Below are positions 34,403-47,178 of a DNA stretch of 64,000 bases, in pieces. This stretch comes from Grammothele lineata. Its lineage: Eukaryota > Basidiomycota > Agaricomycetes > Polyporales > Polyporaceae. Position 1 is the stretch's first letter, and the number at the start of each line of letters is the position of its first letter. Under the pieces are notes generated by a model. It was not told the DNA's origin. It saw nothing but the letters and a program-made list of their open reading frames with translations, and did not search any database. A program made the position numbers and the translations under genes. The stretch is taken from contig NDFF03000001.1 in assembly GCA_002150815.3 (NCBI GenBank), positions 744,001 to 808,000 on the forward strand. Reading direction: 5' to 3'.

Positions 34403-36960
34403 GTGTGATGATGCGCTTTCAGCTGCAGACTCTGCTTTGTGGTGATACCGCTGTGGGGGTGCGGCGCGGTCGTCTTCTAGCGCGAGGCTCGTCTGCTGCA
34501 GGGTCGCCGATCGCAGACGCGGAGGACGCGAGGGAGGCAGGTGGAAGTGCGGAGCGTCATATATAGGTCAGCTACGATCGATGAGGAGTGACGGTGGGGT
34601 GGAAAGGAGCATGCGATAAGTCTAGGGCATGGCGAACGGATGGCGTGGCCGTCTCACGGGGCGACCTGGGCGAATGCTTAGGAAGGGAATGCCTTAGGAA
34701 GGCGTGCACGATACATTCGAGAGGGCGAGTGAATGCAGCTGTGCACCCGCCCGTGTCAATTGACCAGGAGGCCTTGGGATGCTCCTTAAGGCGTAAGGCG
34801 CACTCGCGCGCGTGACGGTGTGCTTGGCAAGCAAGCACTCGACGCAGGTCCGATCGCGGAAGGCATGAACGTGCGCACAGTAAAAGGGAAAGGGGGCAGG
34901 AGAGGAGCGGCTGCGCGTGTGAGCGGGGGATAAGAGAGGGGCACGCACAAGACCATCTTGGTCTCCCGAGAGCTTCGCGGCCGCAACGGAGCAGGCGCGA
35001 GTAAGGGCTGGGTGGCCGCTGACGCGGGGGGCCTTGCAGCCCGAGATGAGGAAGGAGGTGCTCTTGAGGTGGTTGAAGCCGCCATTGTACAGCCGGCGCG
35101 CGAGGAGGTTCATCGAGGAGGGGACGAGGCCGACGCCGTCGAAAGCACTGGTGAGCAACTCGCAACGACTGGATTTGCTGGCGGTGTCCTCGATCGCGTG
35201 CGCCTGCTCTCGCCACTGCCAGGGCCTCGCTTGCCTGACTCGACGCGCGATTTTTCTCACAGGCGCCGTGACGTCAACGCCTCCGACTCGCATAATTGCG
35301 CGGTTTATTTTAGTGCGTTGGACGATCTTTCTCGCGTATTACGTGCATCGCCCTACGACCCTCATGATTAAAATAAGCCACAAGTCGAGCTCGTCCCATG
35401 TGCAATCACGGAGGCCTCGCGCGAGCCCTAGGCTTGCACGAAGCACGGAGTTGTCAAAGGTCTGAAGTTGACGCTGGTCTGTCTCTTACAGGTTGCGGGA
35501 AGCTATCATGGAAGACTGCGCGGATGATGAAAATCCCCGACGCCCGAGAGGACTCGATGCTCGGAATCTCGGAAGTCGACAACATATGCTTGTACGCTCG
35601 GTGATGGGAACAAGACCGGCTGACGGCTGCTGATAGTGGAAGCACTGCCGACACTAAACCGGATGTCAGAGAGCCCGCTGGGTGCTGTCTCTCGGGAGCT
35701 TTCGCGAAGAGTACGCTGACGGCGAGGATGAGGCGTTGAGCTCGAGGTCATTACAGCCTGGGAGGATCGGCTTGGAGCCTATATGAAGTGAAGTCGGGGG
35801 CCTGGAGCACGAGATATACGTATACGCGGAGGTGACCAGCATGAGTTCATACGACAAGGTTCGGAGAAGGCCCACGTCTAAAATATACGGCTATACCTCT
35901 TTCCTCCGAGATGCTCGCAACACCTCCCGGCCGCGATCATGGTCCGCCGGAATATCCGGGTAACGCGTCCGTGAAGCCACAGGCCGTTCCATACCCGCGA
36001 CGTGATATCCAGAAACTGAGGAGTTCTGCGCTTGGCTAGCGTGGCTGCGAGTGGGAGGCATTGTCTGAGGCGCAGTAAGGAAGAGTAAGGACTGTATTGT
36101 GCACCGCACACAATTAGAAGGGCGACTACTGAGTGTTGATAGTAACGCAGCGCAGGCTCCAGAGCGGCTGGGGAAGGTGCAAAAATAAATAGGCCCAGCC
36201 TTGTCCATCCCTGCGCGTCGATGGGGTGGCTATACCTGGAGGGCCGAGCGTGAATCTGGTGATGCAGGCGTCCGGCCGCAGCTCCGTGGCACGACACCCG
36301 GGGACGCCGGGGACGAGCGAAGCGTCCGCTGAGGCGTGCGCGCGGGGTGATGAAGGGATGCGGGGCACTGCGCGAGTTGCAAGGCACGTCGAGGGCAGCG
36401 GTGTGCTCCACGGCGGGGACGCCCCGAGGGGTGGGGCGTTGAGTAGGTGGCGGGACGGCGAGAGCGAGGGCTGGGATTAGCCGGACCCGCGGGACTGGCA
36501 CGCCCTCACGTGGACGGAGAGGTCTGAGTCACGTCGCGCCCCTTGCGCGGACCCCGGGACCCCTGCTCAGATCTCGGCGTTCAAGAGTCGGCGAGGGAAC
36601 ACCGAATAGCCTGCGACGCGCGGATAGCCAGCACGGCGAGGCGTATGCGGCATAGATGGATGCATGCGCCGCTGCAGGGGACTCTCGCGAGGCGGTGGCG
36701 GCGAGCAGGGGCGTGAGCGGGGATGGGGTGGGAAGAGGCGCCGGGAGTGACCGGGGAGCGCATGCGGGAGGAGGAACGTCATCGAGGAACGGACAGCGTT
36801 CATTCATCTACATACAGCCTCCCCGTCCGCTCGCTTCGTCCTCCACGCTCCTTCCGCCCCTATACCTTATCACCGTCCTCCGCGACTACTCACAACCCTT
36901 CCGCCGCCCGTTCGCGAACCCCGCCCTTCCATCGCAAAACACACACCCCACGCCGCCGCC
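34403..36960. other. 2.5-kb divergent intergenic region, no supported gene
   Basis: Between the divergent carbonic anhydrase and tricalbin starts. Several overlapping open frames at 34.6-35.3 kb and 35.9-36.5 kb are Arg/Pro/Ala-rich on both strands, as expected from high GC. None has a domain, signal peptide or convincing introns. An unannotated short gene or a non-coding RNA cannot be excluded. Confidence 0.45.
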
Positions 36961-39900
36961 ATGGCCTCCGTCGACGGGGCGCCCATCTCGCCGAGCGACC
37001 AGGCAAAGGTCAATGGCATCGTCGAGCACGACGCGGCCAAGGGCCGCGTTCCCGTCCACACCTTCGACCCCGACGCGAGCCCGGAGGAGAAAGCTGCTGC
37101 AGCGGGTAAGAACTCTGGCAAACTTGGCCTCGACAACGACGACCTCAAGGCCGGCGCGAAAGGTGCGTACCTCTATCCAGGTGGGCCAAGCCAAGCCAGG
37201 CCGGGACAGCTTGTGTGCGGCACGCCCCCACCGCAGTTGGTCCCAGCGCTGACCGCGGTGCGTGGTAGAATTAGCCATCGACACTGGCAAGACGAGGCGT
37301 GCCACCCTTCCCACCATTACCATCGAGGACGCGGACACCGCGTCCCCCACCGGCAACGGCAAGAGCCCCCACGACGCCCCACAATCACCTGTCGCCCCTG
37401 CGTGGCCCGCCTCACCCACCTCTCCAACAAGCCCAACGGCTCCCGGCGCAATGCCTACTGGTCCTGCACCAGAAATTCCCGACTGGTACAAGCTTGGATG
37501 GCGCGACGTCTCGGGCATCGACCGCCCGGCTTTGCAGGAAGGCGAGGAGAAGGACAAGGCCCTCCTCGACCTCTTCCTCAGCGAGCAATTCTATGGGGAA
37601 TGGTACCATAACGCCGCTCTGGTCATCGTGGTGAGTGCGCCCGCCGTCGCCGGCAGAGAGTCATGGGTGCTCACGAGTGACAGGCCGTTCTCGTAACCCA
37701 CTTCCTTACTCGCTTCCACTTCGGCCTCGGCTGGGTCTTCATCATCCTAGCCTTCTGCAATACCTACTATGCCACCTCCATGACCCGCACTCGGCAGCGC
37801 GTGCGCGACGACATTCAGCGCGAGCTGGTCAAGCATCGGCTCAGCGCGGAGAACGAGGTCGAGTCGACGGAGTGGCTCAATAACTTCCTCGACCGCTTCT
37901 GGCTCATCTACGAGCCCGTCTTATCTCGGACTGTGGTTGCCACCGTGGACCAGATTCTTTCCCAGAACTGTCCGCCCTTCTTGGAATCCCTTCGGCTCAG
38001 CACGTTCACGCTCGGCACGAAGGCGCCCCGCGTGGAGAAGGTGAAGACGTTCCCGCGCACAGAGGACGACGTTGTCCTCATGGAGTGGTGGCTGTCCTTC
38101 ACGCCCAACGACGTGTCCGAGTTGACGGACAAGCAGAAGCTCAACAAGGTTAACCCGAAGATTGTGCTTTCTGTCCGCCTCGGCAAAGGCCTTGCGAGTG
38201 CGGCGATGCCCATTTTGGTCGAGGACATGTCGTTCACTGGCCACATGAAGATTCGCATGAAGCTCATGACGAACTTCCCGCACGTGCAACTTGTTGACCT
38301 GTCCTTCATGGAGAAGCCTGTGTTTGACTACGTCCTGAAGCCGCTAGGCGGTGAAACTTTCGGTTTCGACGTTGCGAACGTGAGTGTCTTCGTACTCCGG
38401 AGTCTTTCGGTACTTACATGGCGACCGCTAGATCCCCGGACTCTCCAATTTTATTCGCGAGACCGTCCACAGCATCCTCGGTCCGATGATGTACGAGCCC
38501 AACGTCTTCACGCTCAACCTCGAGCAAATGCTCTCCGGCGCGCCCATCGACACCGCAATCGGTGTACTCCAGGTCACCATCCAGGGCGCACGCGACCTCA
38601 ACACGACCAAATTCGGCGGCGGCCGTCCCGACCCCTACGTCAGCCTGAGCATCAACGAGCGCGCTGAACTCGCCAGGACCAAGTGGAAACACAACACGTA
38701 CGTCATTGCGTTCGCTGCCCTGGCGGTGACGTATGGGGGCGCGAAACCGCCGTATGTGCTGATTCTGCCCCTGGGCGCTTGCTTGTGTGTGCAGGTCGAA
38801 CCCGACATGGATGGAGACCAAGTTCATCCTGGTGAACTCGCTGACGGAGAGCCTGCTGCTGCGGGTCTGGGACTACAACGAGCACCGCGCGAACACCGAC
38901 CTTGGGTTCGCGACGTTCGACCTGACGCAGCTCGAGGCGGACGCGACGCAGGAGAATATCGAGCAGGCGATCTTGAAGGATGGGAAACAGCGCGGTACCT
39001 TGCGCTTTGATGTGAACTTCTACCCCGTGCTCAAGCCCGAGGTTGATGCGGGTGGGGTAGAGACTCTCCCTGACACGAGTGAGTCCTTGCAGTGCGGGAT
39101 TCCGGGGTACGACTAACCTCGGGCACTTCTCACTCGCACAGAGGTCGGTATCGTGCGCCTAACGATCCACCAGGCCAAGGACCTCGACTCGAGCAAGTCC
39201 ATGACCGGCGACCTAAACCCGTTCGTGAAACTCTACACGGGCTCGACAAAGCACGCCGTGCACGCGACGCGCAAGTTGCGGCACACGAACAACCCCGTCT
39301 GGGAGGACAGCTTCGAGTACCTCTGCACGGACAAGGCCTCCGGCGTGCTCGTCGCCAAGGTCATCGACGACCGCGACTTCCTCAAGGACCCCGTGATCGG
39401 GTACATGAGCATCCGCCTCGCGGACATCCTCAAGGCCAAGGCGACCGGCAAGGACTGGTGGCCGCTCAGCGGGGCGAGGAGCGGGAAGCTCCGCGTGAGC
39501 GCCGAGTGGAAGCCGCTGAACATGGCGGGCAGCTTGCACGGCGCGGACCAGTACGTGCCCGCGATCGGCGTCGTGCGGCTGTGGCTGCAGAAGGCGACGG
39601 ATGTCAAGTGCGTGGATAGCGCGGATATCTTGGAGCTGATGCTAACGTTGTTTTGTGGGATGATAGGAACGTCGAAGCGACGCTCGGCGGGAAGGTGAGC
39701 AGAATGCGGGAGAGGAAGTGGGGGCGAAGCCGAAGCTTGTGTGGCTGACTCGGGCCCTTTATAGAGCGATCCGTACGTGCGGGTGCAGATCAACAACGTC
39801 ACGCAGGGCCGCACGGAAGTGGTCAACAACAGTAAGTGGAGGACGTCCTGCCGGCCAGCCGCGCGCACGCACTGACGCGGGGCGGGGACGACGCAGACTT

Positions 39901-42523
39901 GAACCCGGAATGGGATCAGATCATCTACATTCCTGGTAAGTGCGCGCGCATATGAAAGCTTGAACCACACGACTGAATGGCGGGGTACAGTGCATTCCCT
40001 GAAAGAAGTATGTTTCGTGGCAGAACTCTGTTCTGCGGATCCCCGCTGACCGCCCGCGTCCGACAGACGATGCTCCTCGAGTGCATGGACTACCAGCACC
40101 TCACGAAGGTGCGCCACCACGCGTTCTCCGCGTCGTTCGTCGCGTGTTCCTGACCACCTGCCTCAATTAGGATCGCTCTCTGGGCTACACCGAACTTCGC
40201 GTGTCCGACGTGGCCAAGGCTGCAGAGAACCCGGAGCAGCCCGAGTTCCTCTACGAGTCCACGGGCAAGCGCGACGTCGAGGAGCCGCTTAAGCTCGGGA
40301 ACGGCGCGTTCAAGGGCAAGCTGCACTACGTCGCTGAATTCATCCCCGCGTACGCCGTGCGCGGCATCCGTTTCGATGCCGGGCCCAGCGAGCTCGAGCA
40401 GACCGCAGACCGCACCACCGCGGGCTCTCCGGACGGCTCCGAGGGCGGCACCGTCCACGAAGATACGGACGAGGAGGACAACATCGGCGTGCCGGAGGGC
40501 ATTACGGTCGACCACCCCGATGACGAGGATGCGCCTGCGGCGAATGGCGAGCTTGGGCACCGCAAGACCAAGTCGACGGACACGACCGCGTCTGCGCGGA
40601 CGTCAGCTTCGACTGCCGTCGAGGAGAAGCGTCCGGAGGAGCAGGGCGTCGAGATGAGCAAGGACGAGCTGCTCAAACACCGTGCGCCACCTTTATCTAG
40701 CGCTTGTGAATGTTCGGGTACTGATTCAGGGGCTTCCCAGAATCCGGCATTGTCATCTGCAACGTCATCTCGGGCAACCTGCACAAGAAGGCGCGGCTCG
40801 AAGTGCTGCTCGACGACGCATACTGGCCGGCGTTCAGCACGGTGCGGCCGCGGAGCACGAACGCGCACTGGGAGTACATCGGGGAGGGCGTCATCAAGGA
40901 GCTCGACTTCTCCCGCGTGTGGCTCCGGCTCAACGAGGCGGACGAGGGCGACAAGGACGATATTGTCGCAGAGTGGAAGGGCGACGCCAAGGCGTTCTTG
41001 GGCCAGACTCTGGTGCGTCCCCACTTGCAACTCACGACCACCTGCCGTCCCACGGCGAGGGGCTAACGCCTGACTTGCTGATGGCGCGATGTGCGTGCAG
41101 GATGGGCCCACTCCGTTCACGCTTGTGAACCAGGACGACGAAGACAAGAGGTCGACCGTCATCATCGAGGCCCGGTATCTCCCCGTCCCGCTCAAGCTTG
41201 AGCCGAGGGAGAGCGTGAACAGTACGCATCTATCTTATCTCTCGCTCCGGGTGCGGTTGAGCTGACGGGTGCTGTAGACCAGGGAGTCGTGCGCGTCGAG
41301 CTCATCGACGGTCATGGGATCCGGGGTGTCGACCGCGGCGGCAAGTCTGACCCGTATGTCGTCTTCGAGCTCAACGGCCAGAAGGTGTACAAGTCGCAGA
41401 CGAAGAAGAAGACGCTTAACCCGGAATGGAGCGAGACCTTCACTGTGCAAGTGGTACGACCATTTAACCTGTTTAGACCAAGTAAATTCGGCTGACGCTT
41501 CCCTGTAGCCTTCACGTGCTGGTGCCAAGTTTGAGCTCGAAGTGTTCGACTGGAACCAAATCGAGCAGGCGAAGAGCCTCGGCGAGGGCACTGTCGACCT
41601 TGAGAACCTCGAGCCATTCACCGCCGTCGAGCGCACCATCCCGCTCTCACACTCCAAGCACGGCGACCACGGCGAGATCCGCCTTCGCCTCCTCTTCACG
41701 CCCGAGATCATCGTCAAGTCGCGCAAGAACACTTCTACGTTCTCGACCGCCGGCCGCGCGATGACCCAGATCGGCCACATCCCCATGGGTGCAGGCAAGG
41801 GCGTCATCTCAGGCGTGACCGGCATCTTTGGCCGCCGCGGGAGCGTGAGCTCGGGCTCGTCGGACGAGCGGTCGCGCGCTGCGGACCCGCCCGCGGGCGT
41901 GGTCTCCAAGCCGGTCGACTTCGTAGGTGAAGGCGGTGCGGCGTTCCCGAGCCAGACGAACGGGAACGGGAACGGGCACGCGGCGGAGCCGGGCACCCTG
42001 CGCGTCGTCGTGAAGGACGCGAAGGACCTGGGCGCGACGGACGTGAAGCCGTACGCGATCGTGCGCGTGGGCGACAAGGAACAGAAGACGAGGCACGCGC
42101 ACAAGACGTCGGCGCCGGAGTGGAACGAGTCGTTCGCGTTCTCTGCGGCGCCCGGTGCTCAGTCGAAGCTGTACGTCTGGATCCACGACCATAAAACGAT
42201 AGGGAAGGATAAGCTCCTTGGGTCTGCTGAAATTGATGTGAGTACCGTCTATTCAATGCTTGAGGAAAGCCCGACTGACGACCCCCTATTAGATCTGGCA
42301 GCAGCTGAAGCCTGGCGAAGCCGTCCCTGCGCGTGAGCTCACCGTAGAGCTCCGCGAGGGCCAGGGCCTGCTCCACCTACGACTCGAATATGATCCCGAT
42401 ACCCCGCTCTCTACCAGGGGCTCGCGCGCGTCCCTGGCCTCAATATCGAATGAGAAGCCGCCCCCAATCTCGCCTTCGCGGTTCTCCCTCAGCCGGCGGC
42501 GCGGTGCAGACCGTGACGACTAG
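36961..42523 (+). CDS. Tricalbin / extended synaptotagmin (SMP domain plus multiple C2 domains)
   Basis: ER-anchored protein that tethers the cortical ER to the plasma membrane and moves lipids. The ATG is in a perfect context (GCCGCCATGG). After a disordered Pro/Ser-rich N-terminus comes IPDWYKLGWRDVSGIDRP and a hydrophobic hairpin (YHNAALVIV, then GLGWVFIILAFCNTYYA). The SMP lipid-transfer domain follows (EWLNNFLDRFWLIYEPVLSR to NFPHVQLVDLSFMEKP). I count five C2 units by their first strand: IGVLQVTIQGARDLN, VGIVRLTIHQAKDLD, IGVVRLWLQKATDVK, QGVVRVELIDGHGIRGVDRG and GTLRVVVKDAKDLG. Asp-rich Ca-binding loops are clear in the first, second and fourth (GGRPDPYV, GDLNPFV, GKSDPYVVF). The gene has about twelve introns, with tiny exons at 39.67-40.11 kb. 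An acidic stretch (HEDTDEEDNIGV) lies before the fourth C2. The stop is TAG at 42521-42523. Which yeast paralogue it matches is unclear. Confidence 0.95.
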
Positions 42524-43356
42524 GCTGTTCACTAATTCATTATCTTGCCCGTGCCAAGTATCTATTGCGATTCCGACTCGCCTTCCACCCATTTTCTCCT
42601 CGCTTCATCTCATTGCTATCCCCCTTCTCCACCCCGCATTCCATCGCACCACGGACTTACAGTTCCGAAGCTATCATTCCCATTGTACGACGACTGACGA
42701 CGTATACGATATCTCCCCGTCTCTACTACTCGCATCCGCGGGCTGCCTAGGCCACGCGCCGGGTGGCTTTGGACCTTAAAGCTTAATGACTCGGAACGTT
42801 CCCTCCGCTAGAGTATTAGCTCGTTTTGTCGCACGTTCCGCATCATGTACATGTCTTTGTCCACCGTGTTTTCTACAAATGCATGCGTCCTGCCTGCATC
42901 GCTTCCCGCCAAGGGCTGAGACGAGGGTCCCGTCGCCCTGACGTCTCAGGCGTTTTATCGATGGCCACGGGCTTTGCGACGTCAGAATTACGCGCGACAC
43001 GCACAATGTATGTTCGTAACGAACGTGATTCTCATTCAAACTGGAGGCGTGCAAAAGTCGTGAGGAGTGTAACGAAGGATACAACACTGATGTGTATGAC
43101 CTGTATACACGTAGATAGGGAAGGAACGCAAGTCATGGGTAGGGGAAAGGGGAGGGGTGACGCAGGGAGATAACCGTGGAAGTGTTCGTGATGCTATGGA
43201 GACAGGGGGTGGGATATCATGCGGAGGATTCGTGAGGGGAGTGCTAGATGTACATAATGATATTCTACAAGTCGGCGGGGAAGTCGAAGGTCGCGCTGCG
43301 AGATACACGCGCCGAATGCCAAGAACCAAGGGGACATGACTGAAGACGAAAAGCCC
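42524..43356. other. Intergenic between convergent genes
   Basis: 3' flanks of tricalbin and the OPT gene, with T-rich tracts just after the tricalbin stop. No further gene seen. Confidence 0.6.
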
Positions 43357-46156
43357 TTACGACCACTCTGTTGGCCCGATGGGGACGTCGGTGACGGTGA
43401 GACGGGGCATGCCGAGCGCGTCGAACGTGTTGATCCACACGTTGTTGCCCCACCAGTCGAGGTTGAGGCCACCTTTGGGATACTGGAGCGCGAAGAAGAC
43501 GAGGACGGCGCCGAGGGAGACGCCGACGTCGAGCCCGGCGGAGAGGATGTAGTTGAAGCGGAGCCACCAGCGGAAGTGGCGCCGGCGTATGAACCACTGG
43601 AAGAACGCGCCGACGGCAGCCCAGGAGGAGTAGTTGATGCCCGTCGCGGGCGGGAGCTGCGCGAGCCCGGCGAAGCAGACGGGGATGTTGACGTACCGCC
43701 AGAACGACGCGGGGTACCGACATGCGAGGATGTAGAAGGGGATGGGCAGGAGGGCGCCGATGAGGAAGAAGTAGAGGACCCAGTGATACCTGTGGGGATT
43801 ACTTGTTAGGACGAAGGGACGCGGAAGCATAAGCTAGTACTCACGGAGCGCCAGGGCCGAAGAGACGGGCAGGCCCGATGCCGCCCCAAATGATGCTCGC
43901 GGTAGCAAAGGTGGTGACGTCGCCACAGATGAAGCCGTCCTTCTGAAGCGGAGAACAGAAGTCCGGGATATGTGCGAACTGCCACTCCTGCACGCCGACA
44001 GCGACGAAGCAAGTGACGATCGACGCGACGAGCTGCGCCATAAACATCACGCGCGGGGGCACCTTCTGATAGTGACCAACTTTGAGGTCGTTGAGAAGCG
44101 AGAGGGCCTGATACATCGGCACAAACGCCATCGTCTTGAACACCATCGAGCCGAGCGGGCGCCCGGGCAGCGCGTATCCCGCGACGAACTCGGCGAGCAC
44201 GTTGATCCCCAGCAGTTGGTTCGTGATCGCGCGGACGATGCCGACAGGGATGACGAAGAAAAGCGCGAGTGCGACACAAACCACGAACGCCCAGACAGGG
44301 AACTGAGTCGGGAAGATCTCGATCGCGACGATGCCAAGGACGAAGGCGAGTACGAACAACGCGCCGTACCACCACGCAGGCACCTCCGGGTACGCAGCCA
44401 TGAGTCGCGCGTGGACGTCTCGCTCGTCGCGGACCGTGCGGCGGAACTGGCGGATAATGTCATGCCGGTACCACACTGAAAAACTCGCGAAGTCAGCCGC
44501 CTCATCCTCGGTCTTAAATGGACTCGGGACGTACGGAAGGTGTGCACGACGACGGCAGTGATGACCGCAAACTGTGTACCATACGCAAGCATGAGGGTGG
44601 CGGACATGAACAGGGGCGAGTACGCCCGGTACTTTTCCTCATCGAAGAGGCCGTCCTCGGTGATAACCGCGGAAATGTTGTAGGGCGTGCCAAGATTGTC
44701 GAATGCGCCCGAGGAGGAAATGGGGAAGTATGCCGTGTTCAGGAAGTTCTTGACTAAAGGCGACAGTCAGTGCGCTATCACAATCAGTACGTGACCGCAC
44801 TCACAGTACATAATCGGCGCAATAATCCAGTATACAATAACGAACATTATGAAAATGTTAAGTTCAGTCCACCACTGAGGAGGGACGTTAGACAAATTTG
44901 CGTAAGAGGCGCAAGATGGGAAACTCACGGGAGAGACCAACGGACTTCCGAGCCAGGAGATCATCGACCAGTCGAAGGTCAGGAAGCCGAGACCGAGGCC
45001 AGTGTTGTACCCGAATAGCGTGTTGACCGTCTGGTTCTCCGGCGCGATCCAGCATACCCAGCTGAACATGCTAAGCCCAGTGAAGAGGAAGCCGGGCACG
45101 AAGTAGTACAGCGCGCTACCAATGGCCACGAACATGAAGAACTTCTCGCGCGAGATGTGCTTCGTCTCGACCTTGCCCCAATTCCGGTTAAGGGTGTTGA
45201 TGAGCGCACAGCTGACGAGAGCGGACGGCCAAATCATGCTCGAAGGCCAGATGAGGAACGAGCGCGCGAGACCGGCGAACGAGTATCCGATAAGCTGGGA
45301 TGAGAGCGCGAGGAGGAGCTGGTAGCCGACGGTGGGACGCTGGTTGTAGAACACGCGTTGGGAGAGGAAGATCGTGGTGGCGTAAACGTCGCTGTAAACG
45401 GCGTTGGCCATGATCGTGATCACGGTGTGCTCCTTGACGCTGAACGGGCCTGGGTTGAGCGACCACACGAACCCGAAAGTGTTGAACCGTGTCGTCGGGA
45501 GGACCCATGCGAGGAACTTGCCTGCCGGGAGCGCGACCAGCTGTGCGATGAGCGCGCTAATCGAAACCGAGGGCCCTATATACCGGATTAGCTTATGCCA
45601 CACCGAACGAGACGAAATCGATCGGACGTACAGCGTGCCACGAAGAAATGGTTCAAACCGGCAAGAACGATGGAAATAATGATACCCAGAAACCAACTGT
45701 GGCGGAGCGTCAGTAGCGTATTCGTTAACTCGACGAAGACTTTACGCACACTCGGAAGGTGTTGACCGGCATCGAAGGATCGTCATAATTCGGAACGGCT
45801 GCCCTAACTTCAGCGTATGGCGAATCCCTGAGAATAACGTCAGGAATGGTCGACACACATAGACTTAGTACTCACTCATTCTCTATCACTGCCTCGCGCA
45901 GGTCCAACTTGGAGGGACCGCTGCTTGACCCGTAGTATTGGGAGGAATTCTCGATGTCCGAGGTCCGAACGGAAGAGTTGGTCCACGACGATCTCTTCTC
46001 TACAAAGGTCGTCGTAGTTGCAGGTGAGGGTGGGGCGTAGTCCCAGTTGGGGTCGTTAAAGTGATCATCAATGTCTTCCGGGACATCAGGAGACACGTTA
46101 CGGTGCTGGAGCACCTGAGGGAAGAAGGAAGAGGAGTTGACCGCTGTCGACGCCAT
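43357..46156 (-). CDS. OPT-family oligopeptide transporter
   Basis: Proton-coupled plasma-membrane importer of small peptides or glutathione-like compounds. Start MASTAVNSSSFFPQVLQH at 46156, then a cytosolic N-tail containing DSPYAEVRAAVPNYDDPSMP, the usual lead-in to the first helix. OPT signatures are present: SLNPGPFSVKEHTVITIMAN (the NPG motif), GYQLLLALSSQLIGYSFAGL, SCALINTLNRNWGKVETKHI, and KVPPRVMFMAQLVAS (the KIPPR-type motif). More than a dozen hydrophobic helices follow through TFATASIIWGGIGPARLFGP, and the tail ends DVPIGPTEWS at 43357. Introns lie near 45.85, 45.7, 45.6, 44.9, 44.75, 44.5 and 43.8 kb. Substrate range cannot be set. Its head-to-head neighbour is a TauD-type dioxygenase, which may hint at organosulfur use. 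Confidence 0.95.
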
Positions 46157-47178
46157 GGCAGCAATGCCGGACTAAGAAGTCTGCGGGCTGGCGGGATGAG
46201 AAGAAGGCGGGACGTTGAAGACGGACGGAGGAGGAGGGATGGCGAGGAAAATCGGTGCAAACGCTGGGTTTATGAGCCTGCGGACCCGGTGCGAAGCGAG
46301 GGTACACATGGCTTTCGCTGGCGTCGGTTCTGGCTATTCGTCCTTCTAGACATGGATGTGACTAGGGGCAGCCTATGCTCACTCCGGAGGGCGTGCGGAC
46401 ATCTGCAGAAAGACAATAAGAAGTGAGATCAGCGATCGACACAAGGTGCGCGGGAGATCGGGCTCGTGGCCGAGACGGACCTGTACCCCGGAGCAATGCA
46501 CGCGTCTTTTCCCACAGGCGGCCACCCTGGAAATGCTGTCATGGATAGGGTCAACTTGCCCCTCTCTGACAAAACGAAACAGCCCGCGGTTGGGCGCGAG
46601 GTGGCTAGCGAGTCGCCACGGAAAGACTAAGGCCGCTCGCGACGCCATCCGAGGGGCGGCCTTGGGCGGCTTGGATCAAATTTTTGCTCTTGCGGCGGCG
46701 TGGACCAGGTACACCGAAGACGAGGGTCGCCGGAAGCGAGAGCAGCTTATTGTCATCGCTCAACTCGGTAACTTCCAACTCGACGCCTCAAGCGACACCA
46801 TCAGCGCTCCGTAATCACGCGCGTTTCAGAGCGTCTATCTACAGTAATCTTTAGCGCCAAAAGATTAGATTGTGAAACTCCTATCTTATCAGCCGGCGCC
46901 AGCACGTCTTCGGTGCCCATAAGTTGCTCGTCTTCGAGTCCCATGGCGCAATAGATATCGTGACCCCCATTGGGTCTAACGGGCCGCCGACGCCATGCCC
47001 TGTGAGCAAACCTGCTCGCAAAGGAGCCGAATGCCCAGTCGTGATCATTGCGCGTTTGCAGGGTTGAATGGCGAGATGCCGAAAATACGTTGCCTTTAAA
47101 GTAGGCCGCAGCGAGCTCGGCAGCATCGCCAACCTACTCGCACCGAGCTCAGCCGCCTCATCGCGCCCCTTGATAGCC
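46157..47178. promoter_or_regulatory. Divergent intergenic region, OPT / TauD-type dioxygenase
   Basis: About 1 kb with no supported ORF separates the two start codons and must contain both promoters. I did not recognise a specific transcription-factor site. Confidence 0.4.

Noticed and set aside
34694..35293. Long overlapping open frames on both strands
   Set aside because: Both strands are open through the same bases, the sequences lack domains, and codon use does not favour either strand.
35878..36501. 207-residue minus-strand open frame
   Set aside because: Low-complexity Pro/Arg/Ala composition and no recognisable features.
38414..38827. Minus-strand frames antisense to tricalbin
   Set aside because: They mirror conserved SMP and C2 coding sequence on the plus strand.
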